Source: Setophaga petechia
Taxonomy: Eukaryota; Chordata; Aves; Passeriformes; Parulidae
Direction of reading: 5' to 3'
DNA: 64,000 bases
Assembly (NCBI GenBank): GCA_024362935.1
Contig: JANCRA010000040.1
Location: forward strand, 3,162,001 to 3,226,000
The position numbers and the translations under genes were made by a program. This document shows, in pieces, positions 35,167-47,303 of the stretch; position 1 is the first letter of the stretch; each line of letters starts with the position of its first letter. The notes beneath the pieces were generated by a model. It was not told where the DNA came from. It ran no database searches and was given only the letters and a program-made list of their open reading frames with translations.

Positions 35167-35995
35167 TTAGTTTTTAATCTGTGGTATCAGTCATATGTTA
35201 CAAGACGATGTCCAGTTATTTCTTTTCTAAGATCAAACTTAAATATGGGTACTCAGTTCAGCATCAAAAGTTGATATGAGAGGCTTTGAGGTCCTTCACC
35301 TCAACCTTTCAGAAGCACAAGTTTAATCGAAAGGTAGCAATGCTGACCTTCTTTCATGTGCTTCATTTTACATTGCAATGCCTTGTTCTCTCTTATTGAG
35401 ATGTCAAATCAACCATATCTGGGGATTTCCCCATGTGGTACTTTCAAAACCTATGATTTAAACTTCCTCATTTTTCACCTGAGAGGAAACAGCTTCAATT
35501 TTCCTGTCTACTGTAACGAGAATTTCCTAAAACCTGTCAAACTTCATGTGATGGTCCAAGCTTCTAGAAACCACAAGCTTAAGTTCAAAAAGATGAATCC
35601 TGTGGTGCCACAAAAATTGAAGGATATCTTCTTCAAGAAGATGGAGCCATTTTGGGCTTAATGAAAACTGTTGAAGACAAACCATTCTCTAAAAAAAAAA
35701 AAAAGAAAAAGGAAATATCCTTTGTACTGTTTTCTCTTCAGTTCTTCAGTCATTTTACTTATCTGCAATGTCTTTTTTCTCAGTTGGATACAGCTACAAG
35801 GGAAGGGAGCTCTTCTCTCAGAATTTATGGAAAGCAGTAGAAGCAATGGTGCATATAAATCTAGAGGAAATATATTTTGTGGAAAGCCGCACTGAAATTA
35901 AGGTTAAAACATCTTACTGAAAAGGGTGAATCACTGCAATGTCCACTTCTGGTAGCTGCAGCAAAACTGATGATAATAATAAAATTCTTAGAATG
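35167..35995. other. Unassigned DNA with an A-rich run
   Basis: A 101-codon plus frame (35356-35661) lies about 30 bp before a 14-A run at 35692-35705. That arrangement superficially resembles a processed retrocopy, but no parental protein is recognised and CR1-type LINEs do not normally make poly(A) retrocopies. No gene is supported. Confidence 0.5.
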
Positions 35996-36000
35996 TAACC
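35996..36000. repeat. Target-site duplication TAACC (left)
   Basis: TAACC immediately precedes the TG that opens the LTR and is repeated exactly at 37398-37402, just after the closing CA. A 5-bp duplication is typical of ERVL-class integrases. Confidence 0.85.
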
Positions 36001-36406
36001 TGTGGTGGTTTTAACAGGAAGTAGCTTTTCTGGGATATGCTGTGGTCACCAATAGGTCTTCAGATTTTAATATTAGCACCTGGTGTGGCCACTGGGGACA
36101 TTTGGACACGCCTCTGAGAACGCAGGGTTAAAAAGCAGAGCACTGGCGGGGGAAGCTCTTGGGTTCCGGCGGAAGAACAGGTCAGACCTCACCTCTGCCC
36201 AGCTACGGGCTGGGCGGGAGAGGGGAAAAGCTACGCGGCCAGGGGGCCGGGTGAAGTAGAAGGCTTGGACAGAGATGGGAGGTGAAGAGGCCCCTGAGGA
36301 TGGAAGGATGGAGGAACACCAAGAGACATCGGGCAGCCCCCTCAGGAGAGAGAGAGCGGTGCCGGTGCCACCTTGACATTTGACAGCAGCCGGCTGAGAA
36401 GGAGAA

Positions 36407-36423
36407 GGGGCGGGGAGGGGCGG
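36407..36423 (+). promoter_or_regulatory. Paired GC boxes inside the LTR
   Basis: GGGGCGG occurs at 36407-36413 and again at 36417-36423 inside the CpG-rich part of the LTR. Such paired Sp1-type sites are usual in CpG-rich promoters. A TATAAA at 36518-36523 lies about 100 bp downstream. Whether the LTR still drives transcription cannot be told from sequence. Confidence 0.45.
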
Positions 36424-37265
36424 TGTGTGGCGAGAAGGTGCCTGGCAGGGCAGCCGTGGGAGTTCTGGACAGGCAGAACCTGAGGTTTTTAACTCTTTTC
36501 TTGGATGATGGAAACCTTATAAATGCTGATCCTCCTGGAGCTGAATGAGAAGAGAGATAAGAGATGAGATAAGAGGAAATGGGCCACCAGAGAAGTGGAG
36601 AAGATTCTTAGGTGGGAGGAGATGATTGGAGTGGACTTTTGGCTGGACTTTTTCCTTGTATAGCCATGGATGGAACCAATTTTTTCCTGTGACATAGAGA
36701 CTGCATTTATGGGGAGGCAATGGCTCGGAGCCAAGAGAGTGCAGCGCTGTTATGTGAGAGTGCATGAATAGAGACAGCAGGTGAGGAGGGTGGTTGGCAC
36801 CCTCGATCTTCAGTGGTAGAAAAGATCTCTGTTTTTGAGACCCCTCAGCCCCAGGGGGTGAAACCTGGGGGGACAGGTGTCCCGAAAGTGAGAGACTGTG
36901 CTCTTTTTGGAACTGGACAAAGCATCCTTAAAAGGGGGAGCCCTAGAAGCAGCTCTGGTCCATGCACAGTGGTGAGAGCACTGGGCATGGAAGGAAGAGG
37001 TCACGATGGCAAATGACCTCTGGGTGGTGCCATGTGTGACAGGAAACACAAGAAGTTTCAGCGGTGTTTCCTGGGGAAGCCTATGGCACAGGAGGGACTC
37101 CTCACTCCTTGATGAACTGAGAATTGATTATCTAAGGGGTGGTGATGGACTGAGAGTTGGTGATCTGAGGGATGGATGTATTGGAAATTTGTTGAGGGGG
37201 AGGAGGAAAGGTTTTTGGGAGGTTTTAATTTTCCCTGTGTGTTTCTTTTTACTTGTAGTTTAGTT

Positions 37266-37271
37266 AATAAA
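37266..37271 (+). terminator. LTR polyadenylation signal AATAAA
   Basis: AATAAA followed by a T-rich stretch (gttttcttttctttatttc) sits about 130 bp before the 3' end of the LTR, the expected place for the R/U5 polyadenylation signal of an avian ERVL-type LTR. Confidence 0.65.
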
Positions 37272-37397
37272 GTTTTCTTTTCTTTATTTCTAAGTGGGAG
37301 CCTGCTTTGCTTATTCCTGGTCACATCTCACAGCAGACACCAGGGAGAGTGTATTCTCATAGGGGCACTGGCATTGTGCCAGTGTCAAACCATGGCA

Positions 37398-37402
37398 TAA
37401 CC
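37398..37402. repeat. Target-site duplication TAACC (right)
   Basis: It is an exact copy of 35996-36000 and directly abuts the terminal CA of the LTR. Confidence 0.85.
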
Positions 37403-40400
37403 TTAGATTTTTTAGATAATTTAATGTAACAGAAAATGAAGAGAGAGTCATAGTGAAAATAAGGACTGACATCTCCCTCCAGATTTGGTCATGTCCCCCA
37501 GAAGTGCTGGAGTGGAGACCACACACTGTGATGTTTGACCTCTTGTATTATCCTTTGGAAAATTCTGCCTCAATAAACCTTCAACGGTAGATGCATCATT
37601 TCCACTGAAGAGTAATACTAGAGAAAGTGAGGACTTTAGGGCCATTCCTTTCTTTTGAATATCAGATGAGGCAGTTTCAATAGCAATATTAATAGGGATC
37701 AAACAAGCAGAGGAGATAGGTCATGTGGATGGGTGTGGTTTCATTTAACTCATCCTAAAGGAAAATACAGCAAAATTATTGGAACATCAAAGGATAATAG
37801 AAGCCTATTTCATCAATTCTGTCAAGCATTGATTTTGAAGAGCAAGGAGCTTGTGCCTGAGAATATACAATGAAGTTATGTGTTCGCTAAAATGTAAATT
37901 AATATCTATGGTATCATATTTACATCAGCAACAAATACTCAGGCTTTATTACCAGAGGAAGGCAGAATGAGGAAATTATCCTCTCATTTTTGTTTTTCCA
38001 ATTAGACGTGAAACTGGATACTACATTAGCTGTTTACACGTAGCAAAATGGAAATAAGCAGAAAAGGGATGTATCACATAAGCTGCATCACGCAGATTTT
38101 GCTGGTTAAGTTTGTGCATGCTAAAAAGAAGGTTCCTAAGGAAGAAGATAGAGAAGGCTGGAGGGTTGGCTGCTCCTAATACTTATTGAAGTCAACCGAG
38201 AAGATGCAAATATGGACTTGAAACAAGTGAAAAATTTATAATTTAGAAGCCATAATTTCTGTGAGAAGCTCTTGTGAGGATTAACAACTCATGGAGTCAA
38301 GAGTAGAGCAACATTTATCAGGTTCAGTAAAATCTGGGTTTTTGGCAACATCAATATAAAAATACAGATAATAATATGTAGCATGGTGAAATTTGAACTG
38401 TACTCTGTTCTGAGGAAATAAATTGTGAGTTGAAAGACTTCACCATTGATTGAAAGATCACAAAAGTGGTTTTCAAAAGCATCTTTTGTAAATCTGGAAA
38501 TAAACAAAAACAGTTGGAATTACTTTTCATGGAATGATATTATGAACAAAAAGGAAAGCTATGTGGGAAGCCCAGGGATATAAAGATTTCAGAAGATCTC
38601 ATAGAGAGACACAAAAGAACATGGAGACTCTGTTTAGGATGACAGCATCCTTCAAACTGTTCGAAGGAGTGTGGCAGGGTGACATTTTTACATAAGGAAT
38701 CACTGTGGGCCAAGCAAGGATCACCCCCCTGCCAGAATCCCTCTTGTCAAGGTGTGGAATGGAAAGATACAGCAAAGGTCTGTTTAAAATTGGTGACTTG
38801 GTGAACTGATAGAAAAATAGCATGGAATAATATGAGCAGCTTTCAGTAAGAAACTGGCAGGACCTGATGGAGTTGGCTCAAGCTGACAGCTGCTTTTGCC
38901 ATCCTGTCTTGGCAGAGAAGTTCTGTGTCTGGGCAATGAGTCCCATGTGTCCTGGAATGACACTACTACAGCCTGGCAGCACGGCACCTGTACCCAGCAG
39001 GTCCATGGGCTTTTATTTTATACGGCAAGGAACACCATCTGGTCATAGCACGTGGCCACTGAAGTGGCCAGCCCTGAGAGGTCAGCTCCCTTCACATCTC
39101 CACCTCATTTAACTCATTTGGAGGGCACAAGTAGCCGTGCAGCTAGTTCTAATTTTTAAACATTTAAAAGTAAGTAAAATGTTTGTGTTTCTGACAGTCT
39201 ATTCCTTTTTACTGTAGTTTTGCAATCACAACAGTTCTTTCACTGTATTTCTGTGCAGTTTATTAATAGCCTCTCAGAAAATTATAAAAAAATCCTCCCT
39301 TATAAGATAATATATCACAGAAATTTTATTAGATGTTTTGTGATGGAGTTCTTTTCATGTGGTTGATTTTACAGTTCCTTGGAACTAATATTTTTGAATT
39401 CATTATTTTGTCCTTTACATTTTGAAAGAGGAACAATTTGGTGTTTTTTTCCCTGAAGTTACTTGATTATATTTTTATGCCATTTATTTTAGCTATACCG
39501 ATGTCTGTGAAACATCTAGAAAGAAGCTTTGGACAGGATTGAAATCCCAATTAAAAAGTCAGACTAAATTTTTTTCTAGAAGCAAACTATCCTTCCACTG
39601 CTGATTTGTTTTAATTTTGATAGGATTCTGCAAATGCTTAGTACATTACTGAAATGTTCCAGGAGAAAAAGATTCAAGTAATGTCACCCAGTCTACTGCA
39701 ATTAGATTTGATGCTCTTGTACTCTCGTTCTTTAGTAAATATCAGATCTTATAGCTACAGGACTCTAAAATATTCCTGCTTAGCTGGAAGATGGTGCTTA
39801 GTAGAGGCTAGGCTTCTATTTTTAGCTCTAGGCTGATACTTCATGCTAATAAGTCATACACAGAGGAAATGTCATACTGAATGAAAGCAGAGTATTCCTC
39901 TGTGATTGCTGCAGAATGGTGAGCCCAGCTGGATGAGACACTTGCCCCAAGAAAAAGGATCCAATTATAAAAACTATGTTTGCCTTCTAGACACAAACCT
40001 GGGTAGCTTCTCCTCATACTGATTTATCCCAGTATAAAGAAGGAAGCTCCTTGGTTTTGTTTTTCTTTACCCTGTTTGCTTGAGTAGGATTTATTACATC
40101 ATCTCATGTTAGGAATGGGAACTGTACGAGGAATCCAAGAGGATTCTGTTCTTCATTGACTGGAAAAAGGTTTTTATTCCGTCATTAATGCTGAATTCCT
40201 CCCAGACCTTACACAATCTAAGATTACAGAAATCCTCTTTGCCTTGTCTTTTAAATTACTTTTATCTGACTCTCATTGGACAGAGAATTATATTAATTGT
40301 TTTAAGAATTCATGGGTTATACTGGTCGATTTTTGTTCTGGCTTCATATCTGCTGTGCTAATTGCATGAGGGGTCTTAGAATATCTTATGGTCAAAGGCA

Positions 40401-43400
40401 GCTTTGTCAAAATCACTATAGGTTTGAGGCAACAAAAGGAACAGATGGAGACATGATGGGAAAATCACAAATAAATCAAAAGGTGTGTAATACCTGATTG
40501 GAAAAGAATGACTCTGCTAACTTAATGTTTGCAAAAATTTCTGTGAAAAAACTGTGACAGAGAACTGTGTTCTCAGCATTCTGAAAATCAATGTATACAC
40601 CTTTGTACACCTTTCCTAACTGCAAAGTTTAAATCTGGTTTTCTGATTCTGCCTGTTTGTGAAAGTCTCTGCTGAGGGTTTGGTATGAAACTAGCTAGCA
40701 TGGAGCTTGGTCACTAGCATTTAGAAGAATCATCAACCCTGGATTACAATATTTTGTATGATGATAGCAGCAAATAACACCATAAAACCTCCATCTTGGT
40801 GACAAATGAACATTCCTGTGCAAATGAACTGCTGTGGTCACTGTGTCTGTCAAAATTTGCACCCACTATTTTTGTCTAAAGCTTCCTAAAGATGTGATAG
40901 ATTGCTACTCACTGTGTCCCCTACCTACTCAGCCGATGGGTTAAAGAATTGTCTTAATATCAGAAATTTATGAAGACATTAAGTCCACCTTTGCCTTACA
41001 GAGGAAAAGAAAGAGAAAGAAGTTATATCTCTGCTGTTTCTGTTTAAAAAAGCCTCTGGAGATAAATTTGAGATGGTAGCTGTAAACTGTTTACTTGTAT
41101 CCACATACTGCTCATTATTAGTTTTTATCTATTTACCATCATCTATCACAGTTAGTAACTATTTTTTTATTATTAGACTTTTATTTTGTTTCTTCTTTTG
41201 CTTGGAAATTGCAATTGCAGTTAGTAAATTCATAGATAATGTGACTTCCCAAAGATACATTTATTGTTACCATTTGCCATGCTGGTCTGAAAAGATATTT
41301 TTGGGGCTCCTTGAAGTCCCTTGTGCCATTCTGCTGGAGAATTTTGCATGTTGGAAAAGGTCAAGGTTCAGTAAAAAAAATGTTTCTCTAGTCCTGTTTT
41401 AAATCAGATGCATTACCTCAAGTCAATTAAAAATACGCAGGAAAGATTAAGGAGTTGGGAAAGGAATTAATGTAGGAAATTAGTATTCTCCAGTCTGAAA
41501 ATACATGCATATGACTTAGAAGCAAGTCATTTTTATTTCCTTCTCTGTGCCAAGGAACAGAAGTCCCAGGAGATGCTACAGGGAATTGAGACAGACAGGC
41601 TGCATATGTCACTGACTGCTACCCTGGATCAGGCATTTCTCATGGCAGACAGGTGACTTAAGTTGGTTTGTCCAGTCAGAATGAAAACACTGAGTGAATT
41701 GTGGTGGGATTTGAAAGCTGCACTAAGAAGTTCAGAGTCCAGTTATTTTGACTTTTCTATACATTTCTTAAAAACTTGTCTGTCTTAAATGGAAACTCCC
41801 GTTAAGTCCATTCTCACATCTGACAAGAACTGTTGGTCTGCCTTGCTTTCAATGTCTGCTCCATTTTGTCCATCTATGTTCACACTGTTCATGTGAGCTG
41901 TTTGTTCACAGAATATTATTCTGTTCAGAAACGGGCAAAGATGAGGACTTCAAATCCTTTTCAATTAAAGAACTCTTCACAAAAGTAGTCCTATTTTTTC
42001 ATGCTCCTGCCCTGTTTTACTGGTAAATTAACCAGGTTTTCTCAGACTAATTTGGCTATCTTAGTAACAGTTGGCTTCAAAAGTGATCTAATTAGAAATA
42101 CAAAAAGGCCCTTGTAGAACTTAAATTTTCATGTCCTCTTATATTTAATTTTTATTATTTTGTATTTTACTCAGCTTATCAGCAGCTCCTATTTCTCAAG
42201 CTGAGGCATATCAGAAGTGTGAAGGGAGAGTATTCCATCACTCTTGCCTGCAGTAAAAGCAGTTTGCCTTTTTTTGTTATTATTATTAGAGGCTTTCCAT
42301 TTCCAGTGCTGTCAATCTTGTATCTTTTATGGTCTTATATATAAATTAAAAGTTAAAGAAATCTTTGAGCAGATGTAATTATTGCACATCTAGTAGCCTG
42401 GTAAATTAGACAACTGATTGGAGAAGTGATTATCTTTGACTGTCAGATTCTCTCCCTGTTGCTGAAATTGCAGACTTCAGAAAATTTTTGAAAGAAATAA
42501 ATCTACGCATGGCTTTTCATGTTAGTTTTCTTTTCCTTGGTATATTGTTGTCACATATACAAGTTTCAGAAATCTCATCTACCACAGGCATAAAAGAGGT
42601 TATGAGAGAGACATTGCATTAAGAAAAAGAATGCTAATTTAGGTGTTCTGCAAATGACACCAGTACTTCTGCATGGTCATGGGTTGGCACTATGGATTAG
42701 TGTTAGTTGTAGAGGACAATGGGATGACCAACCATCCTCTGACATAATGGGATCCACCCTGTGGATAACTCAGCACCACCACTCCACACCTGTGGGGCAA
42801 AGGGTGGCTTCTTGCTTCTAGAGCATAAAGTATTAACAAAATGTTCAGCTGAGGTGCAGTCTTACAGGAAACTACAGGGAGAGTCATTTTTTTTGAGAAC
42901 TGTCTGGCTTGAACTGAATGACTTATTATGCCAAGTTTCTGCCCAAGCATTCAATCCATGTGTTTTTCCCTGGTGCATGGACAGATCAGACTCTGATCTG
43001 GGTGTGTGTGCTGATTCCAGCCTTTATGTGTGTGCTGTCTCTCTGTATATTCAAATGGGGGAACTGAACTGTGGAAAACACTGCAACTTGCTGCATCCAT
43101 GCTATGGAAAAAGGATAAATGAGGCAATTTACTGTGAATTCATTTAAGCAGAGCTTCAGGGTCATGGTCACCCCTTTTGCTTTTGTCTCCCTGGAGTCTC
43201 ATACTTGTCTGTTTACAGCTAATATATTGCTTTGTTAAGAGTTTGCTTTTCTTCAGCACTGCCTGCATTTCAGTGACACGTGAAATGATCCTGACAGTAC
43301 AGGTCTGATATACACAGACTCTTGTAATAAGAGCAAGAGTGTAAGAGTTTGGTGAGTTTGCTCCAAGTTGTAGTGTGCCGAATACAGATGAAATGGTCTC

Positions 43401-45755
43401 CACTAACATGTTGAAGAAGTATATTTTTTCCTAGCTTTTGCCCATTCAGGTATTTGACTTCAGTATGCAGAGTTAGTTTATATTATGAACTATTACAGTT
43501 ATGTATCTTGTGTAAAGTAGTTGACATCCTTGGATCTAAGTGGAAAATAGTATTTCAGGATTATTGCTTCTCATTGCTGAAAGACAAACAAGTAGTTTCT
43601 ATCCTCTGAACCAACATTGTGAGCTTGCTCACTCCTTCACTTACTTTTTGCCACTTTTTTTTTAATTGACTCCTCAGAAAATGTTTTCAAAATGAGTGAG
43701 AGACCCTTGCTTGGTAACCGTGGTAGTCTCCTGTTTGAATAAAGAAGACCACCCATGTTTTCTACTTTACACTGTCTGTATTATGTAGTACAATATATTT
43801 CCAAATTAAATAATTGTAACATTGCATATGTACTTTATATAACATTATATATATAACACTAATTGTAACATAATACATGTCTAAATGACACAATTAAATA
43901 GGCTGTAGTATGAAATAGGACAGAGACCCAAGGACAACATTTTTGCAACCTTTTTATATTAAGGATTTTTTCCAAAAAAAAAAAAAAAGAAAAAGAAGAG
44001 GAAAATCAATTTGGGTATGTATATTTATGTTTGACATCTTTTGACTTGATCTGTATATACACCACCTGGGCCTAGATTTGAGGATTGACATGCATCTTCT
44101 GACAACTCTGAGTATACAATACAGCAGAAGAAAGTAAAACAAAGATGACAGAAAGAGTGATAGAATCAAGATCTACCAGGGTAAAATAAATAGCTGATGT
44201 ATTAGAAATATGTAGGAAAAAATATCCCAAGACTGTATCCAGTGACACACACCTTTTCATAAGCTGTCATTCAAAAGAAATAAAAAGCCATGTGAATGCT
44301 GACCAACAGCAGTAATGAAAAAAGCCAAGCACTTTTATCTTACAAAGAATAAGTTTTGAGGACTAGGAGGCTAAATTCTTCTTCAATAAACAGAATAAAA
44401 AATATCCTACTCAATATACCTACTCAACAAAGTAGCACAGGATTTTAGGTGCTGTCACTGGCAGGATGAAGGAATTTCCTTTCTCCCCATCTTTTTGTGA
44501 CAGCATTGAGGTTGCTCTGCCCTGCCATGGCTGCAAAGCAAGAACATATCTTAGAGTCCTAGCGTCTCCTTGTCTAGGTACATCTGGGAGCAGAGGCTGC
44601 TGTGCATGAGATCCAATCCACACAGCATTTTTAGGATGAGGTTGCTGCATAGAGTTGTAACAAAATGTTGCCCCTTTCTTTTTCAGATGTGTTCACAGAT
44701 GAAAAAAACATGTGTGAGAAGATCTCAGGGATGTCAGTAGACTCTTTTCCAAGGTATTTTCAACTTTGATGGGACAGAGGAACCTCTTCTCTCACACTCT
44801 CTCTCTGAAGCTCTTTCTCCTTAGGTAGCTGCTGTCCCTCTCATAGGTTGTCACAAGTGCTGCAGGGATCTTGCATTCACATCCCAGGGACACAGTAAGT
44901 TTATACACAGGTATGAGCAAGGGGTTTGAAAGTCATAGGGGGCACAGATCTGCTTAGAGCCTGTGGAGCAAGGTGACCCCCACCAAGCTGTTCTTTGTCC
45001 ACTCATAGTCCATGTAGTCAAGAATGAGCATTAGAGGGCAAGGACTGACTCTCTGCAGGTATTGTGGTGGCCCTGGTGACCAGTCATGACCAAGTCATGG
45101 CCTTCCACAGGCAAAGTAACAAGGCTACCTTGTTACTGCACGACGATGTTCCAGTTCTCCTGGCAGTCGATGAATGGTATCAGCAGGCTTCCCTCCTCCA
45201 AGTGGTTTCCTTTCCCATTTAGAAACAACTCAATTATACTCTTCCTGGGCATGGCATGAGGTAATTTTTCCTTCCCTTATATTAATGTCTGTCATCTGCC
45301 CTTTTGTCTCGCTAATGATTCTCAATCAGTCTGCTGTAGCAGCTCTGGATACGCTGCCTGCTCCTGTCTTGGTAGGCAGTGCTGGAAGGTAACACAACAA
45401 TAACAACATTCATTAGGAAAACTTCATGTGGGAGTAGCTTAAATATAATATTTAAAAGCTAGACACGTTGGCCAGCCCTTTCACAAATAAAATACAGTTC
45501 TTAATTCTTTAAGGCTAGATTGCAGTTTGGATTAGGCATTCTGCAATAGTGTAAATGGAAATAAAATTTGATTTTACTTTCTAAATATTGTGGGCATGAA
45601 TAGGCAGAATGGGCAAGGGAGAGAAATTGCAGTTATCTTCCTCGACAGAAAGAACTCTGTTTTAAAAATAACCAATGTTTAATGTGAACATACAGGGTTG
45701 TTTTGCAAGAACTCTCTATGCCTGAAACAAACCACTTGTTTGGAAGAAGGCATCT
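37403..45755. other. Unassigned AT-rich DNA
   Basis: About 8.4 kb with no supportable gene. It holds an A-rich tract at 43974-43998 and an AT-rich patch at about 43780-43880. A 128-codon plus frame (42761-43147) shows no motif. A splice-framed segment (44825-44894) is listed separately. The 44740-45180 part is somewhat more GC-rich but matches nothing I know. Confidence 0.6.
44825..44894 (+). other. Candidate small exon, plus strand
   Basis: A strong polypyrimidine tract and acceptor (ctctttctccttag, ending 44824) precede 70 bp that end at a donor (ACA|GTAAGT, GT at 44895-44896). Two of three frames are open across it. The donor lacks the exonic AG. No neighbouring exon with compatible phase was found and the peptide is not recognised. 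Confidence 0.1.
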
Positions 45756-45811
<56 letters not shown>

Positions 45812-45820
45812 CATATACAT

Positions 45821-45851
<31 letters not shown>

Positions 45852-45871
45852 TTCCAATATATATATATATA
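45756..45871. repeat. Compound AT-rich microsatellite
   Basis: Four motifs follow each other: about 20 TA units to 45798, (CATATA)n to about 45820, nine or so TTTA units to 45853, and another AT run at 45857-45871 after 'ttcc'. The alternating reading frames across it (Tyr-Ile and Leu-Phe-Ile repeats) are translation artefacts. Such a locus is likely length-polymorphic. Confidence 0.95.
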
Positions 45872-47117
45872 GTATATTTCAAAAGCTGCTGCTTTTGAGG
45901 AGACTCACCAGTAAGGGGCAAACATAGCTCAAAGAGCACTGCTGACCAATCCCTCTTGCCAGGCTGGGAAGCTAAGGGAGATGGAGGGAAAGGTCAGTTA
46001 TGCGTGGCTGAGCTGAGCCAGAAGAAAATGATGATCCTACAAAGCAGAGGGAAGTGAGCTTTAGTGCACCCAGTCCTCTCCATGGATTGATCTGGGACTA
46101 GTATGACCATGAGTAAATTTGTCCCTGTGGAACATCATCTGACTTTTTCTGACTGGTGAACCACAAATGATGATAAACAAGACTTACTGTCTTATATATA
46201 AAACTAATCCGTTCTTGCTTTAAATTTTGAAAACCAAAACTCACCCACAGCTTAATTTCCCTAATTTTTAAATTCATTTGCATATGCCACTTAGTGAAAA
46301 ACCAAGGTTATTCACCTTTTTGTTTTCAGCCTGCTTTTGCATGAATGCTTTTTTTTCATGATCTGCTTGACATATTTGCATTAACTTGGAAATCCATGTG
46401 GTGTGTCAGCCTCTAGATGACACATTGTCTCTCTCTCAGCAGGCAAGGACTTTTTGCTAGAGCTGTCTGTATTAAATCCATGGTTCTGGATGATGTAGCC
46501 TCTAAAGCATGAGTTTTTATTTTTTAGTGGCACAGAAGATTTTTAAATAGTATTCTGCCTGTGACTCAGTTCAAAAGACATCTTTTTGAACAATATCTTC
46601 AGGGTATACAGCTGTTGAGACTTCAAGAAGTGTGACAGTGCATTCAGCTTCTATCAATCACCGATGGATCTGACCTTTTTTCTGTTGACTGAAGGAAAAA
46701 TCCTTTTGTAAGCATTTTTGCACTTCTCACAGGGACAAGGCTTCTTCCTTTTGCAAGGTTCTTTGGCTTTTGGCTGGAACCAGAGGCCCTTAAAACCTTC
46801 TTTCAGCTAAGGTAATTCATCACAAACACCTAGGAAGGCAAAGGTGCTCAATTTGTTTTTCTTGTCCTTACAAAAAACCCCCTCTTTAAATTATTTATTT
46901 ATTTATTTATTGAAAGTCAGGTCTCTCATTGTTAAGGTATTTTCTCTTTTCCTTATAACTTATTTTTCTTTTTCCCCATCCCAAATTCCACCAGTGGAGA
47001 AGTTGTTTCATTTGTGTTTTCTGTCTTTTTCTGAAAGGAATCTTCCTTTTCTGTAGAACTGAGTAGCATCCACTGACTATCTTTTTAATTTATTAAAAGA
47101 TCGCTTGCCATGTAGAA
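45872..47117. other. Unassigned DNA with a TTTA microsatellite
   Basis: An (ATTT)5 run lies at 46888-46911. No gene or transposon is recognised. The right end abuts the 93-bp tandem duplication. Confidence 0.6.
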
Positions 47118-47303
47118 CAAGAATCATGGGAAACATTTTATGTATTCTTTCAGCTGTGCAAAATTGTGAACAAAATGAAATCAGGATATAGATGTCAGGT
47201 GGAATGCATACAAGAATCATGGGAAAAATTTTATGTATTTTTTCAGCTGTGCAAAATTGTGAACAAAATGAAATCAGGATTTAGATGTCAGGTGGAATGC
47301 ATA
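47118..47303. repeat. 93-bp tandem duplication, two copies
   Basis: Copy 1 (47118-47210) and copy 2 (47211-47303) are adjacent, both running from 'caagaatcatgggaaa' to 'caggtggaatgcata'. They differ at only three positions by my alignment (about 97% identity) and have no indels. A third 'caag' follows one base later at 47305. The high identity implies a recent event or gene-conversion upkeep. The unit matches no repeat I know. Confidence 0.95.

Larger units (their letters stand above)
36001..37397 (+). mobile_element. Complete solo LTR of an endogenous retrovirus (ERVL-like)
   Basis: This is a 1397-bp LTR starting TGTGGTGGTTTTAACA and ending GTGTCAAACCATGGCA, with TG/CA termini, imperfect terminal inverted repeats and exact 5-bp flanking duplications. 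The last ~140 bp is the wording I associate with songbird LTRs: an AATAAA polyadenylation signal at 37266-37271, then 'aagtgggagcctgctttgc', 'cacatctcacagcag' and 'gggcactggcattgtgcc'. U3 contains a CpG-rich block (36100-36430) with two GC boxes. No gag, pol or primer-binding site adjoins either end, so the provirus was reduced to one LTR by LTR-LTR recombination. The 5-bp duplication favours class III (ERVL); the family name was not checked. Confidence 0.9.

Noticed and set aside
35356..35705. Processed retrocopy (101-codon frame followed by an A14 run)
   Set aside because: No parental protein is recognised, there are no visible flanking duplications, and LINE-mediated poly(A) retrocopies are rare in birds.
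42761..43147. 128-codon plus-strand open frame, Cys-rich in its second half
   Set aside because: The cysteines show no known spacing pattern, there is no upstream promoter or acceptor of note, and the peptide is not recognised.
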